Assembly (NCBI GenBank): GCA_910588985.1
Contig: CAJURO010000020.1
Location: forward strand, 1 to 31,896
DNA length: 31,896 nt
Origin: an uncultured Eggerthellaceae bacterium
GTDB lineage: Bacteria > Actinomycetota > Coriobacteriia > Coriobacteriales > Eggerthellaceae
Direction of reading: 5' to 3'
Positions 6,701 to 16,103 of the stretch are shown here, in pieces. Each line of letters begins with the position of its first letter. Position 1 is the stretch's first letter. Position numbers and translations under genes: made by a program. The notes under the pieces were generated by a model that did no database searches, was not told the origin of the DNA, and worked only from the letters and a program-made list of their open reading frames with translations.

Positions 6701-7453
6701 TTATGGGCGAGAGAGGCCATCAACGGGCAGCACCGCGCCTGAGATGTAATCAGAGAGGTCAGAGGCCAGGAAGATGAAGGCATTTGCGATGTCTTCAGGT
6801 TCGCCCATGCGTCCAAGTGGGATGGATTCGATCAATGGCTTGATGACCGAATCAGGAAGGGCGTCAACCATGTCAGTGTGAGTGACACCAGGCGCGACAG
6901 CGTTCACCCTGATCTTGAAGGGAGCAAGCTCACGTGCAAGCGAAAGAGTCAACCCATTGATAGCGAATTTGGAGGTAGGGTAGGCGCTTCCAGAGGGTTG
7001 ACCGTGCTTACCCACCATCGATGAGGTGTTGATGATGGCGCCGCCATTGCCTTGATCCTTCATGATGCGTACGGCTGCCTGGCTGCAGACAAAAGGCGCG
7101 ATCACATTGATGTCGATGACCCCTTCGAACTCATCGACCGTATAGTCAACGAGAGGAGTTCTTGAGCTGACCCCTGCATTGTTGCAAAGGACATCGATCT
7201 TGCCAAAGCGATCGACCACCTTAGCGAAGGCTTGCGCAACCGAGTCAGCGTCCTTGAGTTGAGGAGCGATGCCCATGACGTTATCGGTGAATCCTTCTTC
7301 AGCAAGCTTTGCGAGAGCAGCATCAACGGTCTCTTGGCGCGAGCCGCAGAGCGCAACCTGGGCGCCCTCTTCGAGAAAGCGCTTCACGATGGTGTATCCG
7401 ATTCCACGTGTTCCGCCTGTTACGATTGCTACTTTTCCTTCAACAAGTCCCAT
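6701..7453 (-). CDS. Short-chain dehydrogenase/reductase, BaiA-like (possible hydroxysteroid dehydrogenase)
   Basis: A 250-residue classical SDR. The cofactor motif TGGTRGIG is at 12-19, NNAG at 91-94, and the catalytic set is Asn116, Ser145, Tyr158 and Lys162 in YPTSK. The full length, the TGGTRGIG and YPxSK forms, the CAPxF/VAPGVTHTDM segment and the C-terminal VDGLSRP recall bile-acid 3-alpha-hydroxysteroid dehydrogenase BaiA of clostridia, which ends in a similar VDG..RP. FabG-type 3-oxoacyl-ACP reductase or another alcohol dehydrogenase is equally possible from sequence alone. There is no aspartate after the second strand that would settle NAD versus NADP preference by eye. AGAGGA precedes the ATG. 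It is a single gene with its own terminator; repeat element B lies in its upstream region. Confidence 0.88.
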   Translation of the reverse strand: MGLVEGKVAIVTGGTRGIGYTIVKRFLEEGAQVALCGSRQETVDAALAKLAEEGFTDNVMGIAPQLKDADSVAQAFAKVVDRFGKIDVLCNNAGVSSRTPLVDYTVDEFEGVIDINVIAPFVCSQAAVRIMKDQGNGGAIINTSSMVGKHGQPSGSAYPTSKFAINGLTLSLARELAPFKIRVNAVAPGVTHTDMVDALPDSVIKPLIESIPLGRMGEPEDIANAFIFLASDLSDYISGAVLPVDGLSRP

Positions 7454-7571
7454 ATGTTCCTCTTTTCTTGTAAGGGCTTAACAGAGTAATGCGTAAAGTC
7501 TACAGCAAGACGAAAGCAAAAGAAGATCATTTTTTCTTCGATCAGCTTGAGTTTCTGGAGCCTTGTTAGCA

Positions 7572-7738
7572 GGTTCTGTTAATCCAAGCTGGATATACTG
7601 CGCTTAAAAGGTTACCTATGATGATGAAAGCGAGGTAAGCCAAAGTCGCTGAGAGACTTATGGCTCAAAGCGACGACGCGGCGAGACTTTCATCATCATA
7701 GGTAACCCATTGTGCATCCAATCTGGGTTAAGAGAACC
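7572..7738 (-). repeat. Intergenic inverted-repeat element, copy B
   Basis: A 167-bp element in the opposite orientation to copy A. Outer ends are GGTTCT and AGAACC. The inner arms 7611-7630 and 7687-7706 form a perfect 20-bp inverted repeat. The core matches copies A and C on the reverse strand with a few changes. The right end lies 5 bases after the muramidase stop codon (7744). Most of the 290-base gap between the muramidase and dehydrogenase genes is this element; in the rest (7454-7571) I see no clear further feature. Confidence 0.87.
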
Positions 7739-7743
7739 TATGC

Positions 7744-8535
7744 TTAAGGAGCAGGGGGAAGCCAGATATTCAAATCAACACGAGTTGAGATGCCAGGAAT
7801 GGTACCTGCATTTGAGTATTGCCAGATCAAGAAGTCGAAGGGCGCAGTAGGCTCATCGACGTCATACTCAGCGAACCAGATTGGATATGCCTGGCGCGTT
7901 GCTTCGTCGAGGCGCAACAGATCGCGCTTGTTGCCATAGATGAGAGGTTCGTATCCCGCTTCTTCGATGATGTTGCAAAACGTGATCGTGTTCTGCGAGA
8001 GCTGTTCGTTTGAAAGATCGTTCGCGCGTGCTCCTTCAACGTTCACGCGTTCATGGTCGTATGCGATCGCGCGGAAGAAAGCGCCTGCGATTTCTGCTTG
8101 CCGAACTTGCTCAAGAGCAAAGAAGGCTTCTTCGCGTGCCTCATCTTCGTTGATTGCCTGTGAGAAGAAATAGCCAGAGGTGAGGATATTGGCATGCCGC
8201 GCACCGACGGCATTCTCCATGAAACGGTCATCCACATCAAGCGCTCCTGCAGTCGCACCACGATTTCCGATCCTTACGAATGCGAACTCGACGTTCGCCG
8301 TTGCGACGGCGGGCCAATCAATGTCATGCTGGTGTTCGGAGACATCGATACCCCATTGAGAGGATGCGTTTGCTACGGAATAGATGAGCCTCTCATCGGT
8401 ATAGCGAAGACGCCCCCAATTGTATGGACTCACATACGTCTTGCGATCAGGTGACTCGGTGCAGCCCACAAGAGCAGCGGCTGCAAATACGCCAAGCGTG
8501 GCTAAAGCCTCTCGTCGCGTTAGGTTGCGCGCCAG
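7744..8535 (-). CDS. GH25 muramidase (lysozyme) with Tat/lipoprotein leader
   Basis: A glycoside hydrolase family 25 domain: GIDVSEHQ..IDW at its start, FVRIG, the acidic pair in AYDHERV corresponding to the family's D-x-E, and the end motifs WFAEYD and FLIWQYSNAGTIPGI, followed by VDLN. It should cleave peptidoglycan between MurNAc and GlcNAc. The first ordinary start codon is GTG at 8469, but the frame stays open upstream to a stop at 8575. That extension encodes LTRREALATLGVFAAAALVGC, a twin-arginine signal with lipobox LVGC, so the real start should lie upstream. CTG 8535 and ATC 8547 are the candidates. AGAAGGA lies 16 and 4 bases from them, so neither is ideal; I use 8535 provisionally. 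The gene follows the hybrid kinase by about 40 bases and is probably co-transcribed. Confidence 0.8.
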   Translation of the reverse strand: MARNLTRREALATLGVFAAAALVGCTESPDRKTYVSPYNWGRLRYTDERLIYSVANASSQWGIDVSEHQHDIDWPAVATANVEFAFVRIGNRGATAGALDVDDRFMENAVGARHANILTSGYFFSQAINEDEAREEAFFALEQVRQAEIAGAFFRAIAYDHERVNVEGARANDLSNEQLSQNTITFCNIIEEAGYEPLIYGNKRDLLRLDEATRQAYPIWFAEYDVDEPTAPFDFLIWQYSNAGTIPGISTRVDLNIWLPPAP

Positions 8536-8574
8536 AGGATCGTCGATGTGTTCCTTCTGTCGAGTGCTCGTCTT

Positions 8575-11328
8575 CTACCCCGCAAGCTGGTCCATTGCTT
8601 CAAGGAGCTTGTTCATCTGGATAGGCTTGATGAGGTGTCCGTTCATGCCACTGCGAAGAGCATGCTGGCGATCCTCTTCGAAAGCATCTGCAGTCATGGC
8701 GAAAACGGGGATATTCGCAAGACTAGGGTCATCAAGCTTGCGGATCGCTTGGGTAGCCTCATAGCCATTCATGACAGGCATCTGAATATCCATGAGGATG
8801 AGCTGATAATAGCCAGCGCCTTTTTCTTGAAGCATCTCCAATGCACAGCTTCCATCGATAGCGTATTCAACTTCGAAGCCCTCGTCTTCAAGGAGCGTGA
8901 TAGCTATCTCGCGGTTCAGGGCATTGTCATCGACAAGGAGGATGCGTGCGCCATAAAGCGCGTGATCCGCATCAAGATGCTGGGGCGCTTTCCGTTCGGG
9001 CGCGTGCTCGGCGCCTTCCGCATCAAGGCGGAAGGTCAATTCGACGACGAAGGTCGAGCCAACTCCCTTGGTGCTCGTAACGTCGATGCTGCCATGCATC
9101 ATGTCTATAAGGTTCTTGGTGATAGCCATGCCAAGGCCGGTTCCCTGGATACCGCTGATCGTTGAGGTGCGCTCACGTTCGAAGGGATCAAAGATGTGAT
9201 CGACGAACTCGGGGCTCATGCCAATGCCTGTATCTGAGACAGAGAATCGATAGGTGCTGTGTTCCGATGGGGTTGTGTCAACCTCTTCAACACGTACCTC
9301 AACATCGCCGCCAGCATTAGTGAACTTCACAGCATTCCCAATGAGGTTGAGCAAGATCTGATTAAGCCTGAGCTTATCGCAATAGATATTTGCATGTGTG
9401 ATCTTCTCGGTATCAACCGAGAAGTAAAGATGTTGATCGGCGGCGTCGGCTTGTACCATGTTATACAGGTTATCCATGAATGCAGGCAAGTCACATGGCT
9501 GCTCATCGAGCGTCACCTTACCACTCTCGATATGGCTCATATCGAGAATGTCATTGATGAGGCTGAGCAGATGATTGCTGGACGACGTGATCTTGTCAAG
9601 GCATTCAAGAACCTTGTCGGGTTGATCGATGCGACTCTTTGCGATGGATGTGAATCCAACGATGGCATTCATCGGTGTGCGAATATCATGTGACATATTG
9701 GAAAGGAAGGTGCTCTTTGCGGCAGATGCTTTGTTCGCTTGAGCAAGGGCATCTTCAAGGATTTCGCGCTTTTGGATATCTTTGCGCGTTTGCTCATCAA
9801 CGCTGCGAAGACCAAGGACGACCTCATGATCATCTTTGGTCCAGTCGCCTACGCGCACAACTGTTGCTTGGCAGTATTTGAGCTTATCTCCAACCTGGAT
9901 CCGATAGTTCACATGGATGCGCTTCTCTGTTGTGAGCACCTTTATAAGGGAATCCGCTGAAAGAGCCTCTCTTATAGGCTCCTGATCTTCGGCGCACACA
10001 AACCCATTGATGTAGTCATTCAAACACGCATCAATCTTGAGATCCTCAACGAATATCTTCTCTACACTAGGGCTGGTGTTGGTGCTCACTCGCAAAGGTA
10101 CTCCGTGGCCAGTATCAAGGTTGAACGAGCACACGATCAGATAATCAGAGCTCAAAGCCCTGATAAGCTCGTTTTGGAAGTGCTCCTTTTGAACTTCTTC
10201 CAGTTTTCGATCAGTGTAATCAAGCAAGAAGCGCTGATACATCAACTGGCCGTTGGTCTCGATGAGCTTAACATTGCCAAGAACATGAACGACGTCGCCA
10301 TTATCGTGCCGCACGCGGTATTCGATGGAAATGGAATCGCCGACGTTGTGTAGCTCAGCCATCTTCCTGCGCATCTCAGCGGCGTCCTCTTCGAACACAG
10401 ACGGCGCGGTCATCTCAAAGCCAGCATCGATGAGCTCTTCTTGGGTGGAGTAACCAAGGATGTTCAGTGCGGCCTGGTTAATCCCAAGGATCGTGTTTCC
10501 ATCAACGGAGTGGGTGATCACGCCACACTGCATAGAGGTGAAGATCGTCTCGAGCGCTTGACTGCTCTCAAGGATCTCCTGTTCATAGAGGCGTTCCTGA
10601 GTGATATCGATAGCAACTCCAACCGTGCCCATAGGAGAGCCGTCCACGTCATAGAGCGGGGATTTATATGTGGTGAGAAGGCGTGTGCCCTCACCAGTCT
10701 GCACCGTCTCTTCGGAGACGACCGTCGAATGCGTCTCCATCACTTGCCGTTCGCTCTCGATGCAAGCAGGGTCATCCGTTTCAACATCCCAGATATACGC
10801 ATGACGTTGTCCTTGGACCTGCTCTTTGGTCTTGTTGACCGTTGCACAGAAGGCGTCGTTGACCTTGTGATGGATGCCGTCATCTGACTTATACCAAACC
10901 AAGCAGGGGATAGAATTGATTGTGGTTTCGAGGAATTGGGTGGTCTGCCAAAAGTCGGTGCGGCTTTTCAAATCATTTTGCCAATGATGGAATCGATAAT
11001 CGAATTCCTCATCATCCATCGGCGTGATCCAAATATCGAAGATACGCTTTCCGAGGGGAAGCAGGCTACGGATCTGCTCGTGGGAAGCAAGGATGATGAT
11101 GTCAGCGTCGTCCTTTGCGCTTGCAATGACATCGGATGCAATATTGAGGGCGTTGCCAGAAGTCACATCGACGAAGACTGCGTTGGCAGCTGCGAGCTTG
11201 TCGCGCTCAGGCGTTGATGAGGCAATGACGGTATGGGCAAAGCCCTCGCGCGGTTGTGCGTTCTCAACCTGGTGGCGAAATGTCTCTGCCAGGTCGATGA
11301 GATATATGGTTATCGAGCTTCGATACAT
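8575..11328 (-). CDS. Hybrid sensor histidine kinase, soluble, multiple PAS domains
   Basis: A 917-residue protein with no membrane helix. Residues 1-125 look like a degenerate receiver-like or sensor domain. PAS domains lie at about 130-250 and 255-375, and a third sensor segment at about 385-515. The dimerisation helix carries SHDIRTPMN with His547. The ATPase has the N box NLIGNAVKF (Asn665), DTGIG at 699-703 and GTGLGM at 729-734. The C-terminal receiver (about 793-917) has Asp800/Asp801, the phospho-acceptor Asp847 in LMDIQMPVMNG, Thr879 and Lys901. It should autophosphorylate on His547 and pass the phosphate to its own Asp847. No Hpt protein or DNA-binding regulator is adjacent, so the output is unknown. 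The muramidase lipoprotein follows about 40 bases downstream. The ATG at 11328 gives a full-length first strand. Confidence 0.92.
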   Translation of the reverse strand: MYRSSITIYLIDLAETFRHQVENAQPREGFAHTVIASSTPERDKLAAANAVFVDVTSGNALNIASDVIASAKDDADIIILASHEQIRSLLPLGKRIFDIWITPMDDEEFDYRFHHWQNDLKSRTDFWQTTQFLETTINSIPCLVWYKSDDGIHHKVNDAFCATVNKTKEQVQGQRHAYIWDVETDDPACIESERQVMETHSTVVSEETVQTGEGTRLLTTYKSPLYDVDGSPMGTVGVAIDITQERLYEQEILESSQALETIFTSMQCGVITHSVDGNTILGINQAALNILGYSTQEELIDAGFEMTAPSVFEEDAAEMRRKMAELHNVGDSISIEYRVRHDNGDVVHVLGNVKLIETNGQLMYQRFLLDYTDRKLEEVQKEHFQNELIRALSSDYLIVCSFNLDTGHGVPLRVSTNTSPSVEKIFVEDLKIDACLNDYINGFVCAEDQEPIREALSADSLIKVLTTEKRIHVNYRIQVGDKLKYCQATVVRVGDWTKDDHEVVLGLRSVDEQTRKDIQKREILEDALAQANKASAAKSTFLSNMSHDIRTPMNAIVGFTSIAKSRIDQPDKVLECLDKITSSSNHLLSLINDILDMSHIESGKVTLDEQPCDLPAFMDNLYNMVQADAADQHLYFSVDTEKITHANIYCDKLRLNQILLNLIGNAVKFTNAGGDVEVRVEEVDTTPSEHSTYRFSVSDTGIGMSPEFVDHIFDPFERERTSTISGIQGTGLGMAITKNLIDMMHGSIDVTSTKGVGSTFVVELTFRLDAEGAEHAPERKAPQHLDADHALYGARILLVDDNALNREIAITLLEDEGFEVEYAIDGSCALEMLQEKGAGYYQLILMDIQMPVMNGYEATQAIRKLDDPSLANIPVFAMTADAFEEDRQHALRSGMNGHLIKPIQMNKLLEAMDQLAG

Positions 11329-11541
11329 AGCATGCCCTTTGAACGAGGCTGGTTCTATTGACAGAAATGCAACGTTGGGAAAACGATTCAGTTACGTTCG
11401 TAGTATATCAACTTTACAGGTGCGGACTTTCGATAAGGCCCCTGAAATGGAAATTTGATATAGTAAATACAATATTTGCTAGGCAAGACAAGTCTGGCTC
11501 AGGGGAAGCGAGAACGAAAAGAGAAGAAGGAGGGGATGGAT

Positions 11542-13059
11542 ATGAATGAGAGTCTGAATGACTTCTTGGTGAACATTACGGGCGAGATCGACACCTTCAT
11601 GTATACCTACATCCTGGTGATCCTGCTTGTCGTTGTTGGTGTTTACTACACCATCCGCACAAAGGCAGTCCAGCTCCGCTATATCAAGGATATGTTCACT
11701 CAATTGACCGAGAAACGCCATGTGGAAGGACGACGTTCCATTTCCTCTTTCCAGGCAATGATGGTCTCGACGGCGTCGCGTGTGGGAACGGGCAATATAG
11801 CAGGTGTGGCAACGGCTATCGCAACGGGTGGTCCAGGCGCGGTGTTCTGGATGTGGCTCATGTGCATAATCGGTGCCGCTTCTGCTTTCATCGAGTCAAC
11901 GCTTGCCCAAATCTTCAAGGTTCGCCATAAGGAAGGGGAGTTCCGCGGCGGTCCTGCTTACTACATCGAGCAAGGGCTTAATGCGCGTTGGCTTGGCATC
12001 ATCTTTGCTGTAGCGCTCATCCTGTGCTTCGCTTTTGGCTTCAATGGCTTGCAGGCATACAACATGACGTCATCGCTTGAGTACTACATCCCGGATTATG
12101 CGACCAATGGTGTTGCGCTTGGTGTCGGTATCGCGCTCATCGTGTTCACCGCATTCGTGATCTTTGGTGGTGCGAAGCGCATTTCCATCATCACTTCGGT
12201 CATCGTACCAATCATGGCATTCGCCTATATCGCGCTTGCCTTATGGACCGTGTTCTCGAATGTGGGAGAGATCCCAGCTGTCTTTGCGCTGATCTTCGAG
12301 TCTGCGTTCAACTTCCAATCGATTGCCGGTGGCTTTGCGGGGTCAGTTATCATGCTAGGCATCAAGCGTGGTTTGTTCTCGAATGAAGCCGGCATGGGCT
12401 CTGCTCCGAATGCGGCGGCTACGGCATCTGTGTCGCATCCTGTTAAGCAAGGGCTTGTGCAGAGCCTGTCTGTCTATATCGACACGCTGCTTATCTGCAC
12501 AGCTTCTGCGCTCATGGTGCTCATCTTCTATGTACAGAACGAAGCGGCAGCAACGGCGCTCAACGGCATGCCCCTTGTGCAGATGGCGGTGAACAACTCA
12601 GTAGGTGAGTTCGGCATCCATTTCATGACCTTCGCCATCTTCGCATTCGCTTTCTCGAGCATCATCGGCAACTACTTCTATGCAGAGAGCAACTTCCTCT
12701 ACATCACGAAGAATCGCTATGCCCTTCTGGTGTTCCGCCTGCTCTGCTTGGCAGCCGTTCTCTATGGTTGCGTGAACAGCTTCGATCTGGCGTGGAACTT
12801 GGCTGATATCTTCATGGGATTTATGGCCATCATCAATCTCATCGCGATCCTCCTTCTTGGGAAGTGGGCGCTTGCGGCGTTGCAGGATTACACGCGGCAG
12901 CGCAATGAGCATAAGGATCCGATCTTCGTGGCATCTTCCATCCCTGGGTTGCCGCCAGTGCAGTGCTGGAAGGAGGACGAGCTTCACGACTTCGGTCCGA
13001 AGCCGATCAAAGAGTACATTGATGAGGCTCTCGACCCTGATGCACCGCCGCTGACATAG
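11542..13059 (+). CDS. AGCS family sodium:alanine/glycine symporter (first paralogue)
   Basis: A 505-residue integral membrane protein of the alanine or glycine:cation symporter family, with about 11 helices. Typical stretches are RVGTGNIAGVATAIATGGPGAVFWMWL, FRGGPAYYIEQGL and the signature GLFSNEAGMGSAPNAAATA. It should import alanine, glycine or related amino acids with sodium. I chose ATG 11542 because AAGGAGG lies 8 bases upstream; ATG 11536 is only 2-3 bases from it. The upstream 213-base gap, shared with the divergent hybrid kinase gene, has AT-rich stretches but no riboswitch and no clear promoter hexamers. The C-terminus is a hydrophilic tail ending in a Pro/Asp-rich segment. It is a single gene with a strong terminator. 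Confidence 0.92.
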   Translation: MNESLNDFLVNITGEIDTFMYTYILVILLVVVGVYYTIRTKAVQLRYIKDMFTQLTEKRHVEGRRSISSFQAMMVSTASRVGTGNIAGVATAIATGGPGAVFWMWLMCIIGAASAFIESTLAQIFKVRHKEGEFRGGPAYYIEQGLNARWLGIIFAVALILCFAFGFNGLQAYNMTSSLEYYIPDYATNGVALGVGIALIVFTAFVIFGGAKRISIITSVIVPIMAFAYIALALWTVFSNVGEIPAVFALIFESAFNFQSIAGGFAGSVIMLGIKRGLFSNEAGMGSAPNAAATASVSHPVKQGLVQSLSVYIDTLLICTASALMVLIFYVQNEAAATALNGMPLVQMAVNNSVGEFGIHFMTFAIFAFAFSSIIGNYFYAESNFLYITKNRYALLVFRLLCLAAVLYGCVNSFDLAWNLADIFMGFMAIINLIAILLLGKWALAALQDYTRQRNEHKDPIFVASSIPGLPPVQCWKEDELHDFGPKPIKEYIDEALDPDAPPLT

Positions 13060-13097
13060 AGCAAAAAAGCGTGGTGCAGCGCTCTTCCAGAAAGCTC

Positions 13098-13130
13098 AAA
13101 GGGGCAGTTCCGTGTGGAGCTGCCCCTTTT
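13098..13130. terminator. Intrinsic terminator after the first AGCS gene
   Basis: A 14-bp stem (13098-13111 with 13116-13129, one G-T pair) and a 4-base loop, ending in TTTT on the plus strand. The A-run at the left base gives it some potential for the convergent minus-strand permease gene as well. Confidence 0.85.
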
Positions 13131-13190
13131 ACGATATCAGGTTATCTTTCGGTGCAACGGCGATCCTTTTGGAGAGGAGTCGAGGAAGAA

Positions 13191-16103
13191 CTAGACGCTC
13201 TCGGCTCTGAGGGCGTCTACAACGTTGTCCGCCTTGCAGCGATGCATTCCGTAGGCAACCGATATCACCATGGCTACGGCGGTGAGGGCAACCGCGAGCC
13301 CGAGGTATCCCCAAGGAAGAGTGAAGGCTATGCCATCCATTGAGAGGGCGATCATCCTATAGAGCAAGAAGGATACGAGGATCGAAAGAGCAAGGCCAGG
13401 GACGAGCCCGCGTATCCCATAGCCGATGCACTCTTCGGCGATCATCGAGCGGAACTGCCGGTTCGACAGGCCGATCGATCGCATCACGGCGAACTCGCGA
13501 CGGCGAAGGATCAGGCCATTTGTCACGGTATTGAACACGTTCGCCAAGGCGATGAGCGTGAGGATTCCCGTGAAGAGAAGGCAGAAGATGTTTATGATCA
13601 TCGCAAGCATGCGAGTGCCTTCGGCCTCAGCGAGCCAATCGTTGATCGAGTGGAACGCTAGATCGTCTCTACCAGCAGAATACCTGAACTCGTCATATTT
13701 GCTCTGGATGTTCTCCGCAACCTCTGCATGCCCAACGCCGTGTGCATCGAATGCTGCATTGAATGTTGGAATGAGTGATGCAGGGGTGTCATTGAGAATG
13801 GTCGAGGCTGGTACGATGATCGAGACCGCTTCGATATGCTGCGAGATGATGTCAGGTGCAGTAGAGGTGATGCAGTCGATCGCGATATCCTTCGTTTCAA
13901 AGGCCTCGAGGTCGAGAGGGTGTCCTTTCTCCGATTCGATCAGATCCAATGCGGCATCTTCATCCATGGTATACGGAATGAACTCAAAGTACGAGCCACT
14001 CTCGTCTTGTGCTCCGACATACCAAGTGAATCCTGTCACGGTCTGCCCGTTGTATTCGCCGCCAAGGAGCGCACGAGCAGTGCCTGCGCTGCTGAGCGTT
14101 TGAACTTGTTGGTACTTGCCGTCGTACATCGTGTAGGATCGATCGATGGCGATAGCATGCATTTCGTCTGCATCGTAATAGCGTGAAGGATCCACTCCGC
14201 AGCTTCTTGCGAACGCATCAAAGGAGCTATCGTCGAGGTAGTAGACAAGAGCAAGCGTTCCGATAGTGCCATCCGCACGTCGTCCAGCATTTTGCCGACC
14301 GATGCTCTCATCAGTGAGGTATGTGCTGCTCATCATGTTCTCGGGAAGGACGAGTGGCAACGTGTCGCTCAGATACCATCCACGCGGATCCGCGCCTTGT
14401 GCCGAGCTCAACGCTGCGTAGGCATCTTCATAGAATGCGAGGTCGTCCTCTGCTACGCCGCCATTAGAATCCAGCTGCATGGTTACGCCGATGTCATAGT
14501 TCGCGCTGCTGTCAACGGCTGACACGAGATTGCCGATGAAGTTGTTGAACGAGCCTGCGGTCATGAGCAAGACAATGGCCAATGCGAGTGAGAGCGATGC
14601 TGCGCGACCTTTCGTTTTGCTTCTTTTGGCGTTCATGTGAGCAAGCTGGCCGCCTGTGCCGAAAATGCGCGCAAGGAACCCTCGTTGCTGCCAAAGCTTT
14701 TGCGGAGATGCGAACTTTTGCGCATCGCGCATCCCGCGCTTCGAGACCTTTCCGTCGTGATTCTGCTTCAATGCCTCGATCGGGCTGATGCGTCCTGTGC
14801 GCAAAGCAGGAACGAGCACGGAGACAAGCACGGTTGCCAAAGTGAGCGTTGCAGAGAAGATGAGCGCTGCTGGAACAGTCGTGGTCTTGAATTCAACAAG
14901 ACCGTTCGAGAGCACCGTTGCGATCATAGGACCAACGAACGAGAAGGTTACCATGCATCCGCCAATGCCTATGAGGATGCCGAGGGGAATGCCAATAAGA
15001 GCTATGACCAGACCTTCAATGAGAACCGCCCGACGCAATTGCCCTCGTGAAGCACCAATGCTTGCAAGCAGTCCGAACTGACGAGCGCGTTCAGCTACCG
15101 AGATGGCGAAGGCGTTGTAGATAAGGGAGATGCAGGCAATGATGATCACGACCGCAAGAACGCTTGCAAGGCCGAAGAAAGTTTCCCAAATGGCGCCGTT
15201 GCTTCGAATGCCAAGATAGCGAAGGAGGGATGAATGATAAGAAAGGCTTTCAGAAGGGAAGAGCTCTTCAGTGCGCTCTTCGATCTGATCGGTGTTCTTC
15301 ATGTCGCGATAAGCGATGTAGGTGGTCATGGCATTGCCGCCATGGGGCGAGCTTCCAACGACGCCCATTTGCCCGACACCGGTCGAGAGGGCATACGTAT
15401 AGGGGTCGGAAAAGCCCACCACGGTATAGGTCTTTTCCTCAAGATCGGCGAGTACTTCCCTGAATGTGCCTGAGTCGAGATATCCGACCGTTGTGTCAAG
15501 CTCGGAGCCTTGCGTGATGCGAGCTTCATGAGAGCCTGGATCGGCAATGCCAATCCCACTGCTCGTGTCATCAGCTGCATCTGACGCATCTTCGCCTTCT
15601 GCCAAGATGGCGTATCGCCTGCCCACTTCGATGGTGAGCGTATCGCCAATCTGCATGTTCTCGTGTACATTCCAAAGGGTTGGGAGCATGATCTCGTCAG
15701 GGGTCTCAGGCAGGCGTCCTTCAGCAGGAACGATAGAGCAGAGTTCTTCTATGTCGCCTGAGTAGCTTACGATGGGAAGATAGTTGCCAAGGGTGAACTG
15801 CTGCTGAGGGGTGAGCTGCCCAAAGCCAAAGTTCACAAGGCTGGCCACGTCTGTGACATCGAACGCCTTCGCTGCTGCATCGGTCCGCTCGTGCAGCAAT
15901 TGGACATCGGTGCTATGCACTTCGGCCATCCAGCCGCCCGTCGTTTCCTTCTCGGTAGAGTAGAGAAAACCGTTCAAGCTTGTATAGGAGGTCATGACGG
16001 CAGTGAGGAGCGCTGCCGCAAGGGCGACGCCGAGGATCGTCACGAGCGTGCGCACACGGTTCGCGCGCAGGGACTTCAGGGTGAAGACGATCAGGGCTCT
16101 CAT
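13191..16103 (-). CDS. ABC transporter permease with two FtsX domains (970 residues)
   Basis: A large MacB/FtsX-type permease. Helix 1 is at about 13-38, followed by an outside domain of roughly 260 residues and three helices with the FtsX motif around 305-440 (VAERARQFGLLASIGASRGQLRRA, then GRISPIEALK). A second unit follows: a helix near 495-520, another large outside domain of about 300 residues, and a final FtsX block with LRRREFAVMRSIGLSNRQFRSM. Such permeases do not translocate through a pore but move lipids, peptides or antibiotics by mechanical coupling to the ATPase. It overlaps the ATPase gene by 4 bases (ATGA) and is the last gene of the regulator-kinase-ATPase-permease series. It is larger than BceB and has the double-FtsX layout, so it is not a standard Bce permease. 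Confidence 0.92.
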   Translation of the reverse strand: MRALIVFTLKSLRANRVRTLVTILGVALAAALLTAVMTSYTSLNGFLYSTEKETTGGWMAEVHSTDVQLLHERTDAAAKAFDVTDVASLVNFGFGQLTPQQQFTLGNYLPIVSYSGDIEELCSIVPAEGRLPETPDEIMLPTLWNVHENMQIGDTLTIEVGRRYAILAEGEDASDAADDTSSGIGIADPGSHEARITQGSELDTTVGYLDSGTFREVLADLEEKTYTVVGFSDPYTYALSTGVGQMGVVGSSPHGGNAMTTYIAYRDMKNTDQIEERTEELFPSESLSYHSSLLRYLGIRSNGAIWETFFGLASVLAVVIIIACISLIYNAFAISVAERARQFGLLASIGASRGQLRRAVLIEGLVIALIGIPLGILIGIGGCMVTFSFVGPMIATVLSNGLVEFKTTTVPAALIFSATLTLATVLVSVLVPALRTGRISPIEALKQNHDGKVSKRGMRDAQKFASPQKLWQQRGFLARIFGTGGQLAHMNAKRSKTKGRAASLSLALAIVLLMTAGSFNNFIGNLVSAVDSSANYDIGVTMQLDSNGGVAEDDLAFYEDAYAALSSAQGADPRGWYLSDTLPLVLPENMMSSTYLTDESIGRQNAGRRADGTIGTLALVYYLDDSSFDAFARSCGVDPSRYYDADEMHAIAIDRSYTMYDGKYQQVQTLSSAGTARALLGGEYNGQTVTGFTWYVGAQDESGSYFEFIPYTMDEDAALDLIESEKGHPLDLEAFETKDIAIDCITSTAPDIISQHIEAVSIIVPASTILNDTPASLIPTFNAAFDAHGVGHAEVAENIQSKYDEFRYSAGRDDLAFHSINDWLAEAEGTRMLAMIINIFCLLFTGILTLIALANVFNTVTNGLILRRREFAVMRSIGLSNRQFRSMIAEECIGYGIRGLVPGLALSILVSFLLYRMIALSMDGIAFTLPWGYLGLAVALTAVAMVISVAYGMHRCKADNVVDALRAESV

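Noticed and set aside
13426..14103. Long plus-strand open frame inside the permease gene
   Set aside because: Antisense to the strongly conserved FtsX permease; composition is Ser/Arg-rich like a reverse-strand shadow and no ribosome site was found.
13191..16103. Calling the permease BceB
   Set aside because: It has two FtsX blocks each with a large outside domain and is too long for BceB; only the arrangement with a short-loop kinase is Bce-like.
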